This document shows positions 1-9,120 of a stretch of 64,000 nt of DNA, in pieces; the first letter of the stretch is position 1; every line of letters starts with the position of its first letter. The notes beneath the pieces were generated by a model. It was not told the DNA's origin and did no database searches. It saw only the letters and a program-made list of their open reading frames with translations. This DNA is from Porticoccaceae bacterium (lineage in GTDB: Bacteria > Pseudomonadota > Gammaproteobacteria > Pseudomonadales > Porticoccaceae): assembly GCA_018069525.1 (NCBI GenBank), contig JAGPUQ010000021.1, positions 1 to 64,000 of the forward strand, read 5' to 3'. The position numbers and the translations under genes were made by a program.

Positions 1-122
1 GGTTTGGTGTCTGTGGTTTGGTGCCTGTGGTTTGGTGTCTGTGGTTTGGTGCCTGTGGTTTGGTGTCTGTGGTTTGGTGCCTGTGGTTTGGTGTCTGTGG
101 TTTGGTGCCTGTGGTTTGGTGT
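1..122. repeat. 14-bp tandem repeat, two alternating variants
   Basis: Eight full copies and one partial copy of a 14-bp unit, GGTTTGGTGTCTGT alternating strictly with GGTTTGGTGCCTGT, so the true period is 28 bp. The strand is G/T-rich with almost no A. The array runs off the left edge, so its full length is unknown. It ends at 122, about 165 bp before the first gene. There are no spacers, so it is not CRISPR. Confidence 0.95.
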
Positions 123-287
123 TTCGGTAGCGCTTGAGAAATATATCCAGCTTAAACCGTCCTAAAACACCAGAAGCAGTAAACCCCATTGCGGAACTTT
201 GGAAGTCTATGGAAGGCCTTTGATTTGTAATAGGTCCCGGTTATGATTAAGGGAATATAATTAACGGGATATTTTTGCCGGATACTT

Positions 288-1244
288 ATGGATACACCTT
301 CTACTCAAAATATAAAAATAGGCATTAGTAGCTGCTTGTTAGGCGAAAAGGTGCGCTTCGACTCTGGGCATAAGAAAAACGCCTATGTAACCGGCGTATT
401 GAGAGATTATTTTGAATTCTTACCGTTTTGTCCTGAAGTTGAAATAGGTCTTGGTATCCCCAGGGAAGCAATTCGCCTGGTTTCAATTGATGGTGAAATT
501 CGCTGCAAAGGTTCCAAAAATGATGACTTGGACGTAACGGACAAGCTTGGTGATATTGCTGAAAAACAAAAACAGTGGCATGAGACCTTATGTGGTTATA
601 TATTGAAGAAAGATTCACCCAGTTGCGGCATGGAGCGAGTAAAAATATACAGTGAAGGTATGCCGACTCGTAAAGGCACTGGGCTGTATACTCAGAAGGT
701 AATGGAAAACTTTCCCTGTTTGCCTATGGAAGAAGAAGGGCGTTTGGAAGATGCGCATCTTAGAGAAAATTTTATTCAACGTGTCTACGTATATTCACGC
801 TGGAAAATGATGCGCAGTCAACGCTTGACCATTACACATCTACAGGAGTTTCATGCCAAGCATAAATATATTTTTATGAGTCACAGTCAGACAAAATCAA
901 GAATGTTAGGCGCCTTATTGGCGGAAAACAGCGGGTCTGATATCGATAGTTTGGCAGATAAATACCTCGACAATATGATGCGTACATTAAAGTGTATTGC
1001 AAGTAGAAAAAATCATGTTAATACACTGCAACATATTCAGGGCTACCTTAAAAAATATTTGGATGCAGAAGATAAAGCTGAGTTAAATACAATTATCGAA
1101 GACTACAGGAAAGGTTTGTTGCCGCTTATTGTCCCCATCACTCTATTAAGGCATCATTTCAGGAAACATCCGAATAACTACATAACCCAGTCTTATTATA
1201 TGTCTCCGCATCCAGGGGAACTGATGTTGCTCAATAATATATGA
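288..1244 (+). CDS. DUF523-DUF1722 fusion protein (TudS/YbgA-like)
   Basis: 318 aa. The N-terminal half (about 10-150) is a DUF523 domain with its three conserved cysteines: C16 (in SSCLLG), C48 (in PFCPEV) and C113 (in KKDSPSCG). In the characterised DUF523 protein TudS (thiouracil desulfurase) the equivalent cysteines hold a [4Fe-4S] cluster that removes sulfur from thiolated uracil. The C-terminal half (about 190-310) is DUF1722, the YbgA domain, of unknown function. Such fusions are widespread in proteobacteria and often lie near photolyase genes. The stop overlaps the next start (ATGA), so the two genes are translationally coupled. The family call is firm; desulfurase activity is inference. 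Confidence 0.88.
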   Translation: MDTPSTQNIKIGISSCLLGEKVRFDSGHKKNAYVTGVLRDYFEFLPFCPEVEIGLGIPREAIRLVSIDGEIRCKGSKNDDLDVTDKLGDIAEKQKQWHETLCGYILKKDSPSCGMERVKIYSEGMPTRKGTGLYTQKVMENFPCLPMEEEGRLEDAHLRENFIQRVYVYSRWKMMRSQRLTITHLQEFHAKHKYIFMSHSQTKSRMLGALLAENSGSDIDSLADKYLDNMMRTLKCIASRKNHVNTLQHIQGYLKKYLDAEDKAELNTIIEDYRKGLLPLIVPITLLRHHFRKHPNNYITQSYYMSPHPGELMLLNNI

Positions 1245-1741
1245 AACAAGTTTCCGTAACAGATAAGTTCCAAAACAGTTACGTTTACGAGCTTGTGGAA
1301 CCCATAGGCAAAAACTTTGATAGTGAGTTCACCCCAGAGCTGACTCCCAAAGAAATGTTGAGCTTAGGTGTGTTTGGAGGTAAATATTTGAACGACTGCC
1401 AGCAAGAGTTTCCTGCTAATTGGTTTGTCGGTGCAAAGTTAAGCCCGAAAATAAAAGATATTAGTCTTAATTATTTCTCGGTAGATGCTTCCCAGCCGCT
1501 CAGTGAATGGCAGCGAAAAGGCTGGATTCATTTTCAAGACCCTAGAGGCTGGTTCCAGTGGTATTGCCGTTACTATATGGGTAGGCGCACATCAGATGAT
1601 GTACGCCAGATAAAAAGGTGGAAAGCCTTTAGGCGGCATGCATCTGCGGTTAAAAAGAACTGTGAAAGATACGATTTAAGCTGTCGAAAGAAACAGCGAC
1701 AGGCCTTGTTACATTGGGCATACGATTCACGAAATCTATAA
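1241..1741 (+). CDS. Conserved hypothetical protein coupled to DUF523-DUF1722 gene
   Basis: 166 aa, soluble, with no signal peptide or membrane segment. It is rich in Trp/Tyr/Arg in the second half (GWIHFQDPRGWFQWYCRYYMG, then a basic tail), which would suit nucleic-acid binding, but I do not recognise a named domain. Its start codon overlaps the preceding stop by 4 bp (ATGA), implying one operon and probably a related role. About 320 bp without a gene follow. Confidence 0.75.
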   Translation: MKQVSVTDKFQNSYVYELVEPIGKNFDSEFTPELTPKEMLSLGVFGGKYLNDCQQEFPANWFVGAKLSPKIKDISLNYFSVDASQPLSEWQRKGWIHFQDPRGWFQWYCRYYMGRRTSDDVRQIKRWKAFRRHASAVKKNCERYDLSCRKKQRQALLHWAYDSRNL

Positions 1742-2065
1742 ATCGTTTTAAAACACCAGGATCGGCAGACCTCCTTCCCTGTTTTCTGGGCCCTTCATCC
1801 CGAAAATTGATACTATAACCCATTGATTCTTAAGGTTGTTCGCTCTGAACAAGAGCCCCTGGGAACAAGAGCCTCGGGAACAATGAGAATAGTCGGGTAT
1901 AGGTTGTCGTGCACACCGTATATAAACAGAGTAGGCCTTCTAGCGTATTGTTTCTATAATCAAATTGTTTTGGCTACGGTTTCCGAAATCTAAAATGGAG
2001 TCGAAAGTAATATAAAGCCTGTGGCTATGGAATAAATTGTTATGTGTCACAAATCGGAGTATTAG
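1742..2065. other. Intergenic region with imperfect tandem repeat
   Basis: No credible gene. It contains an imperfect 15-16 bp tandem repeat at 1847-1887 (GAACAAGAGCCCCTGG, then GAACAAGAGCCTCGG, then a partial GAACAATGAG). The remainder probably holds the promoter of the cupin gene, but I see no convincing -35/-10 pair. Confidence 0.6.
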
Positions 2066-2380
2066 ATGGCTGGAAAGTATCCGGATAGAATCAGAGCGCT
2101 ACCACCTTATGATGGGCGTTTTGACGCATACAAACTTGAAGCAAAAGAAGGTGACGTTCTTTTCGCATCATATCCTGCTGGCACATCCATTCCTCCCCAT
2201 ATTCATGACACTGACAATCATGGCGTTATCACACGCGGTGAGTTGATATTGAGTATGAACGGCGAAGTAACTAAAGTAAGCGTGGGTGAGTGGTACCATG
2301 TTCCGGCAAATGTTGAGCACTCTGCTGAGTTTGATGTTGAAACAGACGAGATCGAATTCTGGTTCCACGAAAGCACATAA
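2066..2380 (+). CDS. Small cupin-domain protein
   Basis: 104 aa single-domain cupin. The metal-binding pattern is visible: H45, H47 and H52 in PPHIHDTDNHG, followed by GEL, with H85 in the second motif (VPANVEHSAEF). Proteins of this size are usually small metal-dependent enzymes or ligand-binding proteins, and the substrate cannot be read from sequence. The start is preceded by CGGAG. It lies 86 bp upstream of a Baeyer-Villiger monooxygenase on the same strand and may be co-transcribed with it. Confidence 0.85.
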   Translation: MAGKYPDRIRALPPYDGRFDAYKLEAKEGDVLFASYPAGTSIPPHIHDTDNHGVITRGELILSMNGEVTKVSVGEWYHVPANVEHSAEFDVETDEIEFWFHEST

Positions 2381-2466
2381 CCAATCACCCCACTGGAATT
2401 TATAATTCTCACCATCATGATGGTGGGAACAACCCTGAATTAAATTCACCTAATAGAGGATGAGTA

Positions 2467-4095
2467 ATGTTGGATCAGGACAGTAAAACGGCGACCTCCA
2501 CTAGCACAGTCGACGCGGTGGTTATCGGAGCCGGTGTGGCGGGGCTCTACCAGATTCATCAGTTGCGAGAGCAGGGCCTCAGCGTGAGGGGGTTTGATGC
2601 CGCATCCGATGTGGGTGGCACCTGGAACTGGAATCGCTATCCGGGGGCTCGTTTTGATTCTGAATGCTATATCTACCAGTATTTGTTCTCCGAGGATCTT
2701 TATAAGGACTGGAGCTGGAGCGAGCGTTTTCCCGGACAACCGGAAATTGAACGCTGGATGCATTACGTGGCGGACCGCCTCGATCTGCGTCGCAGCATAC
2801 AGTTCAACACCACAATCCAGAGCGCGCATTTTAATGAGGCCACCGAACGCTGGCTCGTCACCACCGACAGCGGCGAGGTCATCGACACCGGATTTTTAGT
2901 CACCTGCTGCGGCATGTTATCGGCCCCGCTGTCGTCCCTGTTTCCCGGGCAGGAAACCTTCAAGGGACAGATTTTTCACACCGCGCGCTGGCCAAAAGAA
3001 CCGGTCGATTTAGCGGGCAAGCGAGTTGGCGTTATTGGTAACGGCGCGACAGGTATTCAGGTGATTCAGACCATCGCCGAGAAGGTCGAACATCTTTCCG
3101 TTTTTATCCGCTCGCCGCAATATGTACTGCCCATGAAAAATATCAAGTATGGCGCGGCAGAAGTTGAAGGGTATAAATCGAGATTTAAGGAGCTTGCCGA
3201 GACCTTGCCCCACACCTTTTCCGGCTTCGAATACGACGTCGAGCACACCTGGGCAGAACTGACACCACAGCAGCGCCTCGATGTCCTTGAAGAGGGCTGG
3301 AACAATGGCTCCCTGAAATTGTGGTTGGCCTCATTCGCCGAAGTATTTACCGACGAAGATGTCAGCGCGCAAATCTCCGAGTTTGTGCGGGAAAAGATGC
3401 GCGCGCGGCTCAAGGACCCCAAATTGTGTGAACTGTTGATACCCACTGACTTCGGTTTTGGCACGCACCGGGTTCCGCTGGAGACCAATTACCTGGAAGT
3501 CTACCATCGGCCTAATGTCGAAATCGTTAGCGTTAAAGATAATGCCATCGAAAGCGTTACGCCTGAAGGCATAAAAACGACGGACGGCACCGTCCACCCA
3601 CTCGACATCATCATCCTCGCCACCGGTTTTGACGCCGGCACTGGCGCGTTAACCCGTATTGATATCCGTGGTCGGGAAGGGCGCTCTCTGAAAGAAGACT
3701 GGAGTAAAGATATTCGCACCACCATGGGTTTGCAGGTACACGGTTACCCGAATCTGTTCACCACCGGCGCACCCCTCGCGCCCTCAGCGGCGCTGTGCAA
3801 TATGACAACCTGTCTGCAACAGCAAACGGAATGGATCAGTGCCTGTATCAAATACCTACGCAACAAAAATTTGAAATGCATAGAGCCGACTCAGGAAGCC
3901 GAGGAGCAGTGGATCACCCATCACGAAGAACTGGCCAATGCCACACTGGTGGCCAAAACGTCGTCCTGGTACATGGGTTCAAATGTCGAAGGTAAACCGC
4001 GGCGACTATTATCCTATATCGGCGGCGTGGGGGATTACCGCAACCGCTGTAATGAGGTCGCTGAAAAGGGTTACCCGGGTTTTGACCTCCATTGA
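2467..4095 (+). CDS. Type I Baeyer-Villiger monooxygenase (cyclohexanone monooxygenase-like)
   Basis: 542 aa, the usual length for CHMO-type enzymes, which use FAD, NADPH and O2 to insert oxygen next to a ketone, giving an ester or lactone. The first Rossmann motif is GAGVAG at 21-26 and the second is GNGATG at 191-196. The Baeyer-Villiger fingerprint FxGxxxHxxxWP is intact at 165-176 (FKGQIFHTARWP). The Arg-containing segment HRVPLETNYLEVYHR matches the active-site region of the family. A GAGGATGA ribosome site precedes the ATG. It resembles true CHMO/CPMO enzymes more than the two other FMO-like proteins in this window. Substrate unknown. Confidence 0.9.
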   Translation: MLDQDSKTATSTSTVDAVVIGAGVAGLYQIHQLREQGLSVRGFDAASDVGGTWNWNRYPGARFDSECYIYQYLFSEDLYKDWSWSERFPGQPEIERWMHYVADRLDLRRSIQFNTTIQSAHFNEATERWLVTTDSGEVIDTGFLVTCCGMLSAPLSSLFPGQETFKGQIFHTARWPKEPVDLAGKRVGVIGNGATGIQVIQTIAEKVEHLSVFIRSPQYVLPMKNIKYGAAEVEGYKSRFKELAETLPHTFSGFEYDVEHTWAELTPQQRLDVLEEGWNNGSLKLWLASFAEVFTDEDVSAQISEFVREKMRARLKDPKLCELLIPTDFGFGTHRVPLETNYLEVYHRPNVEIVSVKDNAIESVTPEGIKTTDGTVHPLDIIILATGFDAGTGALTRIDIRGREGRSLKEDWSKDIRTTMGLQVHGYPNLFTTGAPLAPSAALCNMTTCLQQQTEWISACIKYLRNKNLKCIEPTQEAEEQWITHHEELANATLVAKTSSWYMGSNVEGKPRRLLSYIGGVGDYRNRCNEVAEKGYPGFDLH

Positions 4096-4230
4096 GTTGA
4101 AGGAGGGAGGTTCAGTTTGAGCCTTTGAATATTGAAAGAGTATGTTCTTGAAGAATCGTCGCTCAAAAAACCATAGCAAAGTGGGGCGACACGCGGCCGG
4201 GCTGCTCGGGGGCGTTAAATGGAAGAAGGT

Positions 4231-4749
4231 ATGAATAGAAAACGATTTTTGACTCTGTGTGTAACAGGGATAATTTTTGTTGGATTATTGTTTGCTGCGT
4301 ATCCCTTTCTTGCAAGCTGGAGCCCGAACCCTAAAAGTGAAAGATTGATCCTGGAACTCGACATTTCAGGCATTCCCCCGGGGGGCTCTAAATTAGTTGA
4401 ATGGAGAGGGCGGCCATTTATGATCTACAGGCCAAGTCTTGAGTCTTCCCAATATTTAATTTCGTTGAATGACGTGGCTAATGGCCCTGACTATACGCTA
4501 AAAAATATGCCGGATTTCTTTGCACACTTTCTACTAAGTACTTATCTTGGGTGCGCACTAAAGGATACTGGTGAGGAAGGTTTCGGTTATGATAAATATG
4601 TTGGTTATTGGGATCCTTGCCACAGTGGGTTTTGGGACTATGCGGGGCGCTTATTGCCTTCGGTCCATGGCGGCCAGGGGCTTGATGATCTTGATGGGGC
4701 TTCAAATTATCGAAAACTGCCGAATTCAGTCATTCGTTTCGAATACTAA
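4231..4749 (+). CDS. Membrane-anchored Rieske-fold protein lacking most [2Fe-2S] ligands
   Basis: 172 aa from the ATG at 4231, which is preceded by GGAAGAAGG; an in-frame ATG at 4219 is possible. An N-terminal membrane anchor (about 5-27) is followed by a segment like the bc1 Rieske subunit (IPPGGSKLVEWRGRPFMIYR). Box I, normally CTHLGC, reads STYLGC (103-108). Box II, normally CPCHGS, reads DPCHSG (128-133). Three of the four cluster ligands are therefore replaced (Cys to Ser, His to Tyr, Cys to Asp). One His and the two cysteines that form the structural disulfide remain. The fold is probably kept without a normal cluster. No cytochrome b or c1 gene is nearby. Confidence 0.75.
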   Translation: MNRKRFLTLCVTGIIFVGLLFAAYPFLASWSPNPKSERLILELDISGIPPGGSKLVEWRGRPFMIYRPSLESSQYLISLNDVANGPDYTLKNMPDFFAHFLLSTYLGCALKDTGEEGFGYDKYVGYWDPCHSGFWDYAGRLLPSVHGGQGLDDLDGASNYRKLPNSVIRFEY

Positions 4750-4841
4750 ATTATCTAATAGATTTTGATAGCGCCCGAACGTTACGCCACCACTAAAACC
4801 ACTCTCTTATTAAACCGACCCACTTAACCTCTATTCAATCC

Positions 4842-5177
4842 CTACTTTTTCTTCTCAGTCGATCGCAAGAGGTTAGACAGCTTCGGATTCGGCTTGCTGG
4901 CTTTCCGCAATAGCAGCGCGATATGACCAACGGTCTGCACCAGTTGGGTCTTGCAGGTTTTGTTAAGTTGGGCCAATAGCTTGCGGCGGTCGTCGCGATC
5001 AGCCACGGCTATTTTAACTTTGATCAATTCGTGATCGTCGAGTGCGCGTTCCAGCTCTGCGAGCACGGTAGGGGAAAGCCCCTTGTCGGCGATGGTAACC
5101 GTAGGCTTTAGGTCGTGGCCGATGCGGCGCAGATACTTCTTTTGCTCGTTACTGAGTGCGGTGGATGTTACAGTCAT
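4842..5177 (-). CDS. yhbY: Ribosome assembly RNA-binding protein YhbY (CRM domain)
   Basis: 111 aa, covered almost entirely by a CRM domain (KKYLRRIGHDLKPTVTIADKG through the GxxLLLRK-like end at VGHIALLLRKASK). YhbY associates with the 50S precursor during ribosome assembly. The extra C-terminal tail (about 95-111) is basic. It is divergent from rlmE, the arrangement usual in gammaproteobacteria, which supports the call. Confidence 0.93.
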   Translation of the reverse strand: MTVTSTALSNEQKKYLRRIGHDLKPTVTIADKGLSPTVLAELERALDDHELIKVKIAVADRDDRRKLLAQLNKTCKTQLVQTVGHIALLLRKASKPNPKLSNLLRSTEKKK

Positions 5178-5261
5178 GGGTGGTTCGGGCCGTTGGTCGG
5201 GGCGCGGGATTTTAACAGAAATTGGGCTGGCGAGGCCCCTTGATAGAAAAGATAGGCGAGT

Positions 5262-5891
5262 ATGGGTAAATCGAAAAGCGGAAGTAGTCGGCGCTGGTTA
5301 CAGGAGCACGAGGCCGATCACTATGTACAAAAGGCTCGGAAGGACGGCTATCGCTCCCGTGCCAGCTATAAATTGCTGGAGCTGGATACGAAGAATCGCC
5401 TGTTAAAACCGGGAATGACGGTGGTCGATCTGGGTGCTGCGCCCGGGGGCTGGTGTCAGGTAGCGGCTGAAAAAATTGGCTCGAAGGGGCGAATCATTGC
5501 CTGCGATATCCTGCCGATGGATAGCCTGGCGGATGTGGAAATACTCTGCGGTGATTTTACCGAAGAAGCGGTGCTCGCCGAGCTTGAAACTATGGTCGGC
5601 GGTGCGCCCATCGACCTTGTAATGTCGGATCTGGCACCCAATGTAAGTGGGATAAAGGAAGTGGATCAGCCTCGGTCTATGTATTTAGTGGAGCTGGCGC
5701 TGGAGTTTGCGCACCAGGTTTTGAGACCGGGCGGGGTGTTTGTGACGAAGGTTTTTCAGGGTGAGGGTTCCGATGCTCTGCTCAAGGAAGTTCGTCAGGG
5801 TTTTCAAAAGGTTACCATCCGCAAGCCGGAAGCCTCACGACCGCGATCCAGAGAAGTTTACTGGGTTGCCACAGGTTTTCGGGCAAAATAG
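5262..5891 (+). CDS. rlmE: 23S rRNA (uridine2552-2'-O)-methyltransferase RlmE
   Basis: 209 aa, the usual length of RlmE/FtsJ. It methylates the ribose of U2552 in the 23S A-loop using S-adenosylmethionine. The SAM motif ([20 protein letters not shown]) and the K-D-K-E tetrad context ([40 protein letters not shown]) are visible. It lies directly upstream of ftsH, as in most gammaproteobacteria. Confidence 0.97.
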   Translation: MGKSKSGSSRRWLQEHEADHYVQKARKDGYRSRASYKLLELDTKNRLLKPGMTVVDLGAAPGGWCQVAAEKIGSKGRIIACDILPMDSLADVEILCGDFTEEAVLAELETMVGGAPIDLVMSDLAPNVSGIKEVDQPRSMYLVELALEFAHQVLRPGGVFVTKVFQGEGSDALLKEVRQGFQKVTIRKPEASRPRSREVYWVATGFRAK

Positions 5892-6000
5892 CCCAGTTTT
5901 CGCGACGGAATGGCTCGCACCGCAGAATTGAGCGGTCAAAACTGGTTATAATTGATATTCGTACTAAAACATTGGCGATGGCCAATTCGAGGATTTCAGG

Positions 6001-7980
6001 TTGAGTGAAGTAGCAAAGAATGTGATTCTCTGGCTGGTGATTGGCGCCGTGCTGTTTTCGGTGTTCCGGAATTTTCAGGAAGGGCCCGCACCGCAGAACA
6101 TCACCTACACCAATTTTATTGATGAAGTGCAGAGTGGAAACGTTCGCAGTGTGCTAATTGACGAGTTGGTCATTCTGGGTGAGCGGGAAAATGGTGAGAA
6201 GTTTCGCTCCATCCGACCCTATGCCAGCGATGACGGCATGATGAAGGACCTGCTCAATAACAACGTTAATATTTCCGGTAAAGAGCCGGACAAGGCCAGT
6301 TTTTGGCAGAGCCTGTTTTTGGCGATATTACCAATCCTGTTGATTGTCGGCATTTTTGTGTTCTTCATGCGGCAAATGCAGGGCGGCGCGGGCGGTGGTC
6401 GAGGCGGGCCCATGTCCTTCGGCAAATCTAAAGCGCGCTTGCTCAGCGAAGATCAAATTAACACTACTTTTGCCGATGTCGCCGGTGTCGATGAAGCGAA
6501 AGAAGAGGTTGGCGAGCTGGTGGAATTTCTGCGCGATCCTTCCAAGTTCCAAAGCCTGGGTGGTCGTATTCCCCGTGGCGTATTAATGTCTGGCCCTCCG
6601 GGTACCGGTAAAACCTTGCTGGCCAAGGCGATTGCCGGCGAGGCGAAGGTGCCGTTCTTTTCTATCTCGGGTTCTGATTTTGTCGAAATGTTTGTCGGCG
6701 TGGGTGCGTCCCGTGTGCGCGACATGTTCGAGCAAGCTAAAAAACAAGCGCCCTGCATTATCTTTATTGATGAGATTGATGCGGTGGGCCGCACCCGCGG
6801 TGGCGGTATCGGCGGTGGTAATGACGAGCGCGAGCAAACGCTAAACCAGTTGTTGGTTGAGATGGATGGCTTTGAGGGCAACGAAGGGGTGATTGTAATC
6901 GCCGCCTCTAACCGCCCAGATGTGCTGGATAAAGCCCTGTTGCGCCCCGGACGTTTTGATCGTCAGGTCTATGTCGGCTTGCCGGACATTCGCGGTCGCG
7001 AACATATTCTTAAAGTTCACGCGCGCAAAGTGCCCCTGGACGACGATGTCAAACTCAATGTGATTGCTCGCGGTACGCCGGGGTTCTCTGGTGCCGATCT
7101 TGCCAACTTGATCAACGAGGCCGCGCTGTTTGCGGCGCGGGCCGATAAGCGTCTGGTCACCATGGAAGAATTTGAGAAGGCTCGAGACAAAATCATGATG
7201 GGTGCCGAGCGCCGCTCCATGGTGATGTCCGAAGAGGAAAAAGCCAATACCGCCTATCACGAAGCGGGCCATGCCATTATTGGTCGTTTGGTGCCGGGTC
7301 ACGATCCGGTGCATAAGGTCACTATTATTCCTCGTGGTCGCGCTCTGGGTGTTACCCAGTTCCTGCCCGAAGAAGATCAATACAGCATCAACAAACGGCA
7401 ACTGGAAGGTCAGATTTGCAGCTTGTTCGGGGGTCGTATTGCTGAGGAGTTAATACACGGTGCCGACGGCGTTACTACGGGTGCTTCCAACGACATTGAG
7501 CGTGCTAGTCAGTTAGCGCGGAGCATGGTGACCAAGTGGGGTTTGACCGAAAAACTCGGGCCCATCCTCTACGGTGAAGAGCAAACTATGGACCCCTCCG
7601 AGAGAGGCAGAAATTTCTCGGGAGAAACCTCCACGCAGATCGACCATGAAGTGCGCGGTATTATTGACCGCTGCTATCAGCGCGCGAATAAATTGCTCGA
7701 AGACAATATCGATATTTTGCACGCGATGAAAGAAGCGCTGATGGAGTATGAAACCATCGATGCCGATCAAGTCAACGATTTGATGGAGCGGCGGACGGTG
7801 CGTCCGCCGCAAGGCTGGGACGACGATTTGGATAACCGTTCGGGTGGCAGCAAGCCCAAGGAAGCCGATGTTAGTCGCGATGTAGATACGGATAAGGATA
7901 AGGATAAGGAAAAGGATAAGGAAAAGGATAAGGATAAGGAAAAGGAAAGCCCTATTGGCGGACCGGTCGAGGATAGCTAA
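6001..7980 (+). CDS. ftsH: ATP-dependent zinc metalloprotease FtsH
   Basis: 659 aa inner-membrane AAA+ protease that degrades membrane and regulatory proteins such as LpxC and sigma-32. It starts with TTG preceded by a GAGG-containing site. Transmembrane segments lie at about 7-23 and 103-123 around a periplasmic domain. Walker A GPPGTGKT is at 198-205, Walker B is FIDEIDAVG, and the arginine-finger region is [11 protein letters not shown]. The zinc site HEAGH is at 420-424. The C-terminus (about 618-652) is an unusual run of alternating Lys, Asp and Glu encoded by near-perfect 6-bp repeats. Co-directional with rlmE. Confidence 0.98.
   Translation: MSEVAKNVILWLVIGAVLFSVFRNFQEGPAPQNITYTNFIDEVQSGNVRSVLIDELVILGERENGEKFRSIRPYASDDGMMKDLLNNNVNISGKEPDKASFWQSLFLAILPILLIVGIFVFFMRQMQGGAGGGRGGPMSFGKSKARLLSEDQINTTFADVAGVDEAKEEVGELVEFLRDPSKFQSLGGRIPRGVLMSGPPGTGKTLLAKAIAGEAKVPFFSISGSDFVEMFVGVGASRVRDMFEQAKKQAPCIIFIDEIDAVGRTRGGGIGGGNDEREQTLNQLLVEMDGFEGNEGVIVIAASNRPDVLDKALLRPGRFDRQVYVGLPDIRGREHILKVHARKVPLDDDVKLNVIARGTPGFSGADLANLINEAALFAARADKRLVTMEEFEKARDKIMMGAERRSMVMSEEEKANTAYHEAGHAIIGRLVPGHDPVHKVTIIPRGRALGVTQFLPEEDQYSINKRQLEGQICSLFGGRIAEELIHGADGVTTGASNDIERASQLARSMVTKWGLTEKLGPILYGEEQTMDPSERGRNFSGETSTQIDHEVRGIIDRCYQRANKLLEDNIDILHAMKEALMEYETIDADQVNDLMERRTVRPPQGWDDDLDNRSGGSKPKEADVSRDVDTDKDKDKEKDKEKDKDKEKESPIGGPVEDS
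7891..7947 (+). repeat. GATAAG/GAAAAG hexanucleotide repeat inside ftsH
   Basis: Run of tandem 6-bp units (GATAAG and GAAAAG) near the 3' end of ftsH, translating to alternating Lys-Asp and Lys-Glu. The repeat preserves the reading frame whatever the copy number, so tail length could vary between strains. Confidence 0.9.
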
Positions 7981-8020
7981 GCATAAAGGCTGGACATTTA
8001 AAGCGGCGTTTCGATTCCGA

Positions 8021-8064
8021 AATAAAGCCGGTTGACCCTAAGGGTTGACTGGCTTTATTGTTTT
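8021..8064 (+). terminator. Terminator after ftsH
   Basis: Inverted repeat AATAAAGCC (8021-8029) / GGCTTTATT (8051-8059), with an inner CCC/GGG pairing, followed by TGTTTT. It separates ftsH from folP. Confidence 0.75.
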
Positions 8065-8170
8065 AAATGGAAGCTGGAACTGATAAATAAAAATGGAATT
8101 TTCAGATTCGGGTTTTTGAGTCCCTTAATTTTAAGTTAACTAGTTTTTAAGTGAATGAGTTTTTAATTTT

Positions 8171-9013
8171 ATGTCGATGATCGACTTTGCGCAGCGACCC
8201 GCCCACGGTCGCCCCCGAGTAATGGGGGTACTCAATATCACGCCGGATTCGTTTTCCGACGGCGGCACCCTGTTTATCAATAACGCGCTCAACCTCGATG
8301 AAACTTTGCGTCGCGCTGAAACCCTGGTGAGCGAAGAAGCGGATTTGTTGGACGTCGGTGGCGAGTCAACGCGACCCGGCGCGGAACAGGTTAGTGAAGC
8401 GCAAGAGCTGGATCGAGTGATGCCGGTGATTGAAGCGTTGATGTCTCGGTTTGATGTGCCGGTGTCAATTGATACTAGTAATCCGCTGGTTATTTCTAGC
8501 GCGGTGGCGGCAGGTGCGGGACTGGTTAACGACGTACGCGCACTGGTTCGCCCCGGCGCTTTGGATGCAGCGCGCGATAGTGGCGCGGCGATATCTTTAA
8601 TGCATATGCAGGGCCAGCCGGGCACGATGCAGGACGCACCGGTTTATCAAGATGTGGTGGCCGAGGTGCTGGCATTTTTATTGGAGCGCGTGCGCGTTTG
8701 CGTTGCAGCGGGCATCCCAAAACACCGACTAATGATTGACCCCGGCTTTGGGTTTGGTAAGGAACTCGCGCATAATGCAGCTTTGTTGCAGGCGCTACCG
8801 GAGTTTGTCGCCCAGGGCTTTCCGGTGTTGGTGGGGCTGTCCCGCAAGCGCATGGTCGGCGACATAACCGGTCGTCCGGTTAACGAGCGTGTTTGCGGCA
8901 GCGTGGCCCTGGCAATGTTGGCGGCCCAGCGCGGGGCGTCAATAATACGAGTCCACGATGTTGGCGCCACCGTCGATGCCCTCAAAACACTGGCGGTGAT
9001 TGAGCCTGCTTAA
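8171..9013 (+). CDS. folP: Dihydropteroate synthase
   Basis: 280 aa, full length. It condenses p-aminobenzoate with 6-hydroxymethyl-7,8-dihydropterin diphosphate in folate synthesis and is the sulfonamide target. Both family signatures are present: MGVLNITPDSFSDGG near the N-terminus and LLDVGGESTRPGAEQV. The phosphate/pterin-binding segments MIDPGFGFGK and GLSRKRMVG also match. It lies between ftsH and glmM as in Pseudomonas and E. coli. Confidence 0.97.
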   Translation: MSMIDFAQRPAHGRPRVMGVLNITPDSFSDGGTLFINNALNLDETLRRAETLVSEEADLLDVGGESTRPGAEQVSEAQELDRVMPVIEALMSRFDVPVSIDTSNPLVISSAVAAGAGLVNDVRALVRPGALDAARDSGAAISLMHMQGQPGTMQDAPVYQDVVAEVLAFLLERVRVCVAAGIPKHRLMIDPGFGFGKELAHNAALLQALPEFVAQGFPVLVGLSRKRMVGDITGRPVNERVCGSVALAMLAAQRGASIIRVHDVGATVDALKTLAVIEPA

Positions 9014-9028
9014 GTTAACAAAGCGAAA

Positions 9029-9044
9029 TGTCGCAAGTGCGACA
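9029..9044. repeat. Perfect inverted repeat between folP and glmM
   Basis: TGTCGCA-AG-TGCGACA forms a 7-bp stem with a 2-base centre, 16 bp after the folP stop and just before a tandem repeat. It has no T-run, so it is not a typical terminator. It could be a protein-binding palindrome. Confidence 0.6.
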
Positions 9045-9051
9045 GATATAG

Positions 9052-9099
9052 ATAAAGCGCGATATAAATAAAGCACGATATAAATAAAGCACGATATAA
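9052..9099. repeat. Three 16-bp tandem repeats upstream of glmM
   Basis: ATAAAGCGCGATATAA followed by two exact copies of ATAAAGCACGATATAA, ending about 20 bp before the glmM start. The units are A/T-rich and could carry -10-like elements, but no function is established. Confidence 0.92.
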
Positions 9100-9120
9100 A
9101 TTAGATAGATGACGAGCATT

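Noticed and set aside
1-122. Possible CRISPR array
   Set aside because: The units follow one another without spacers and are only 14 bp long.
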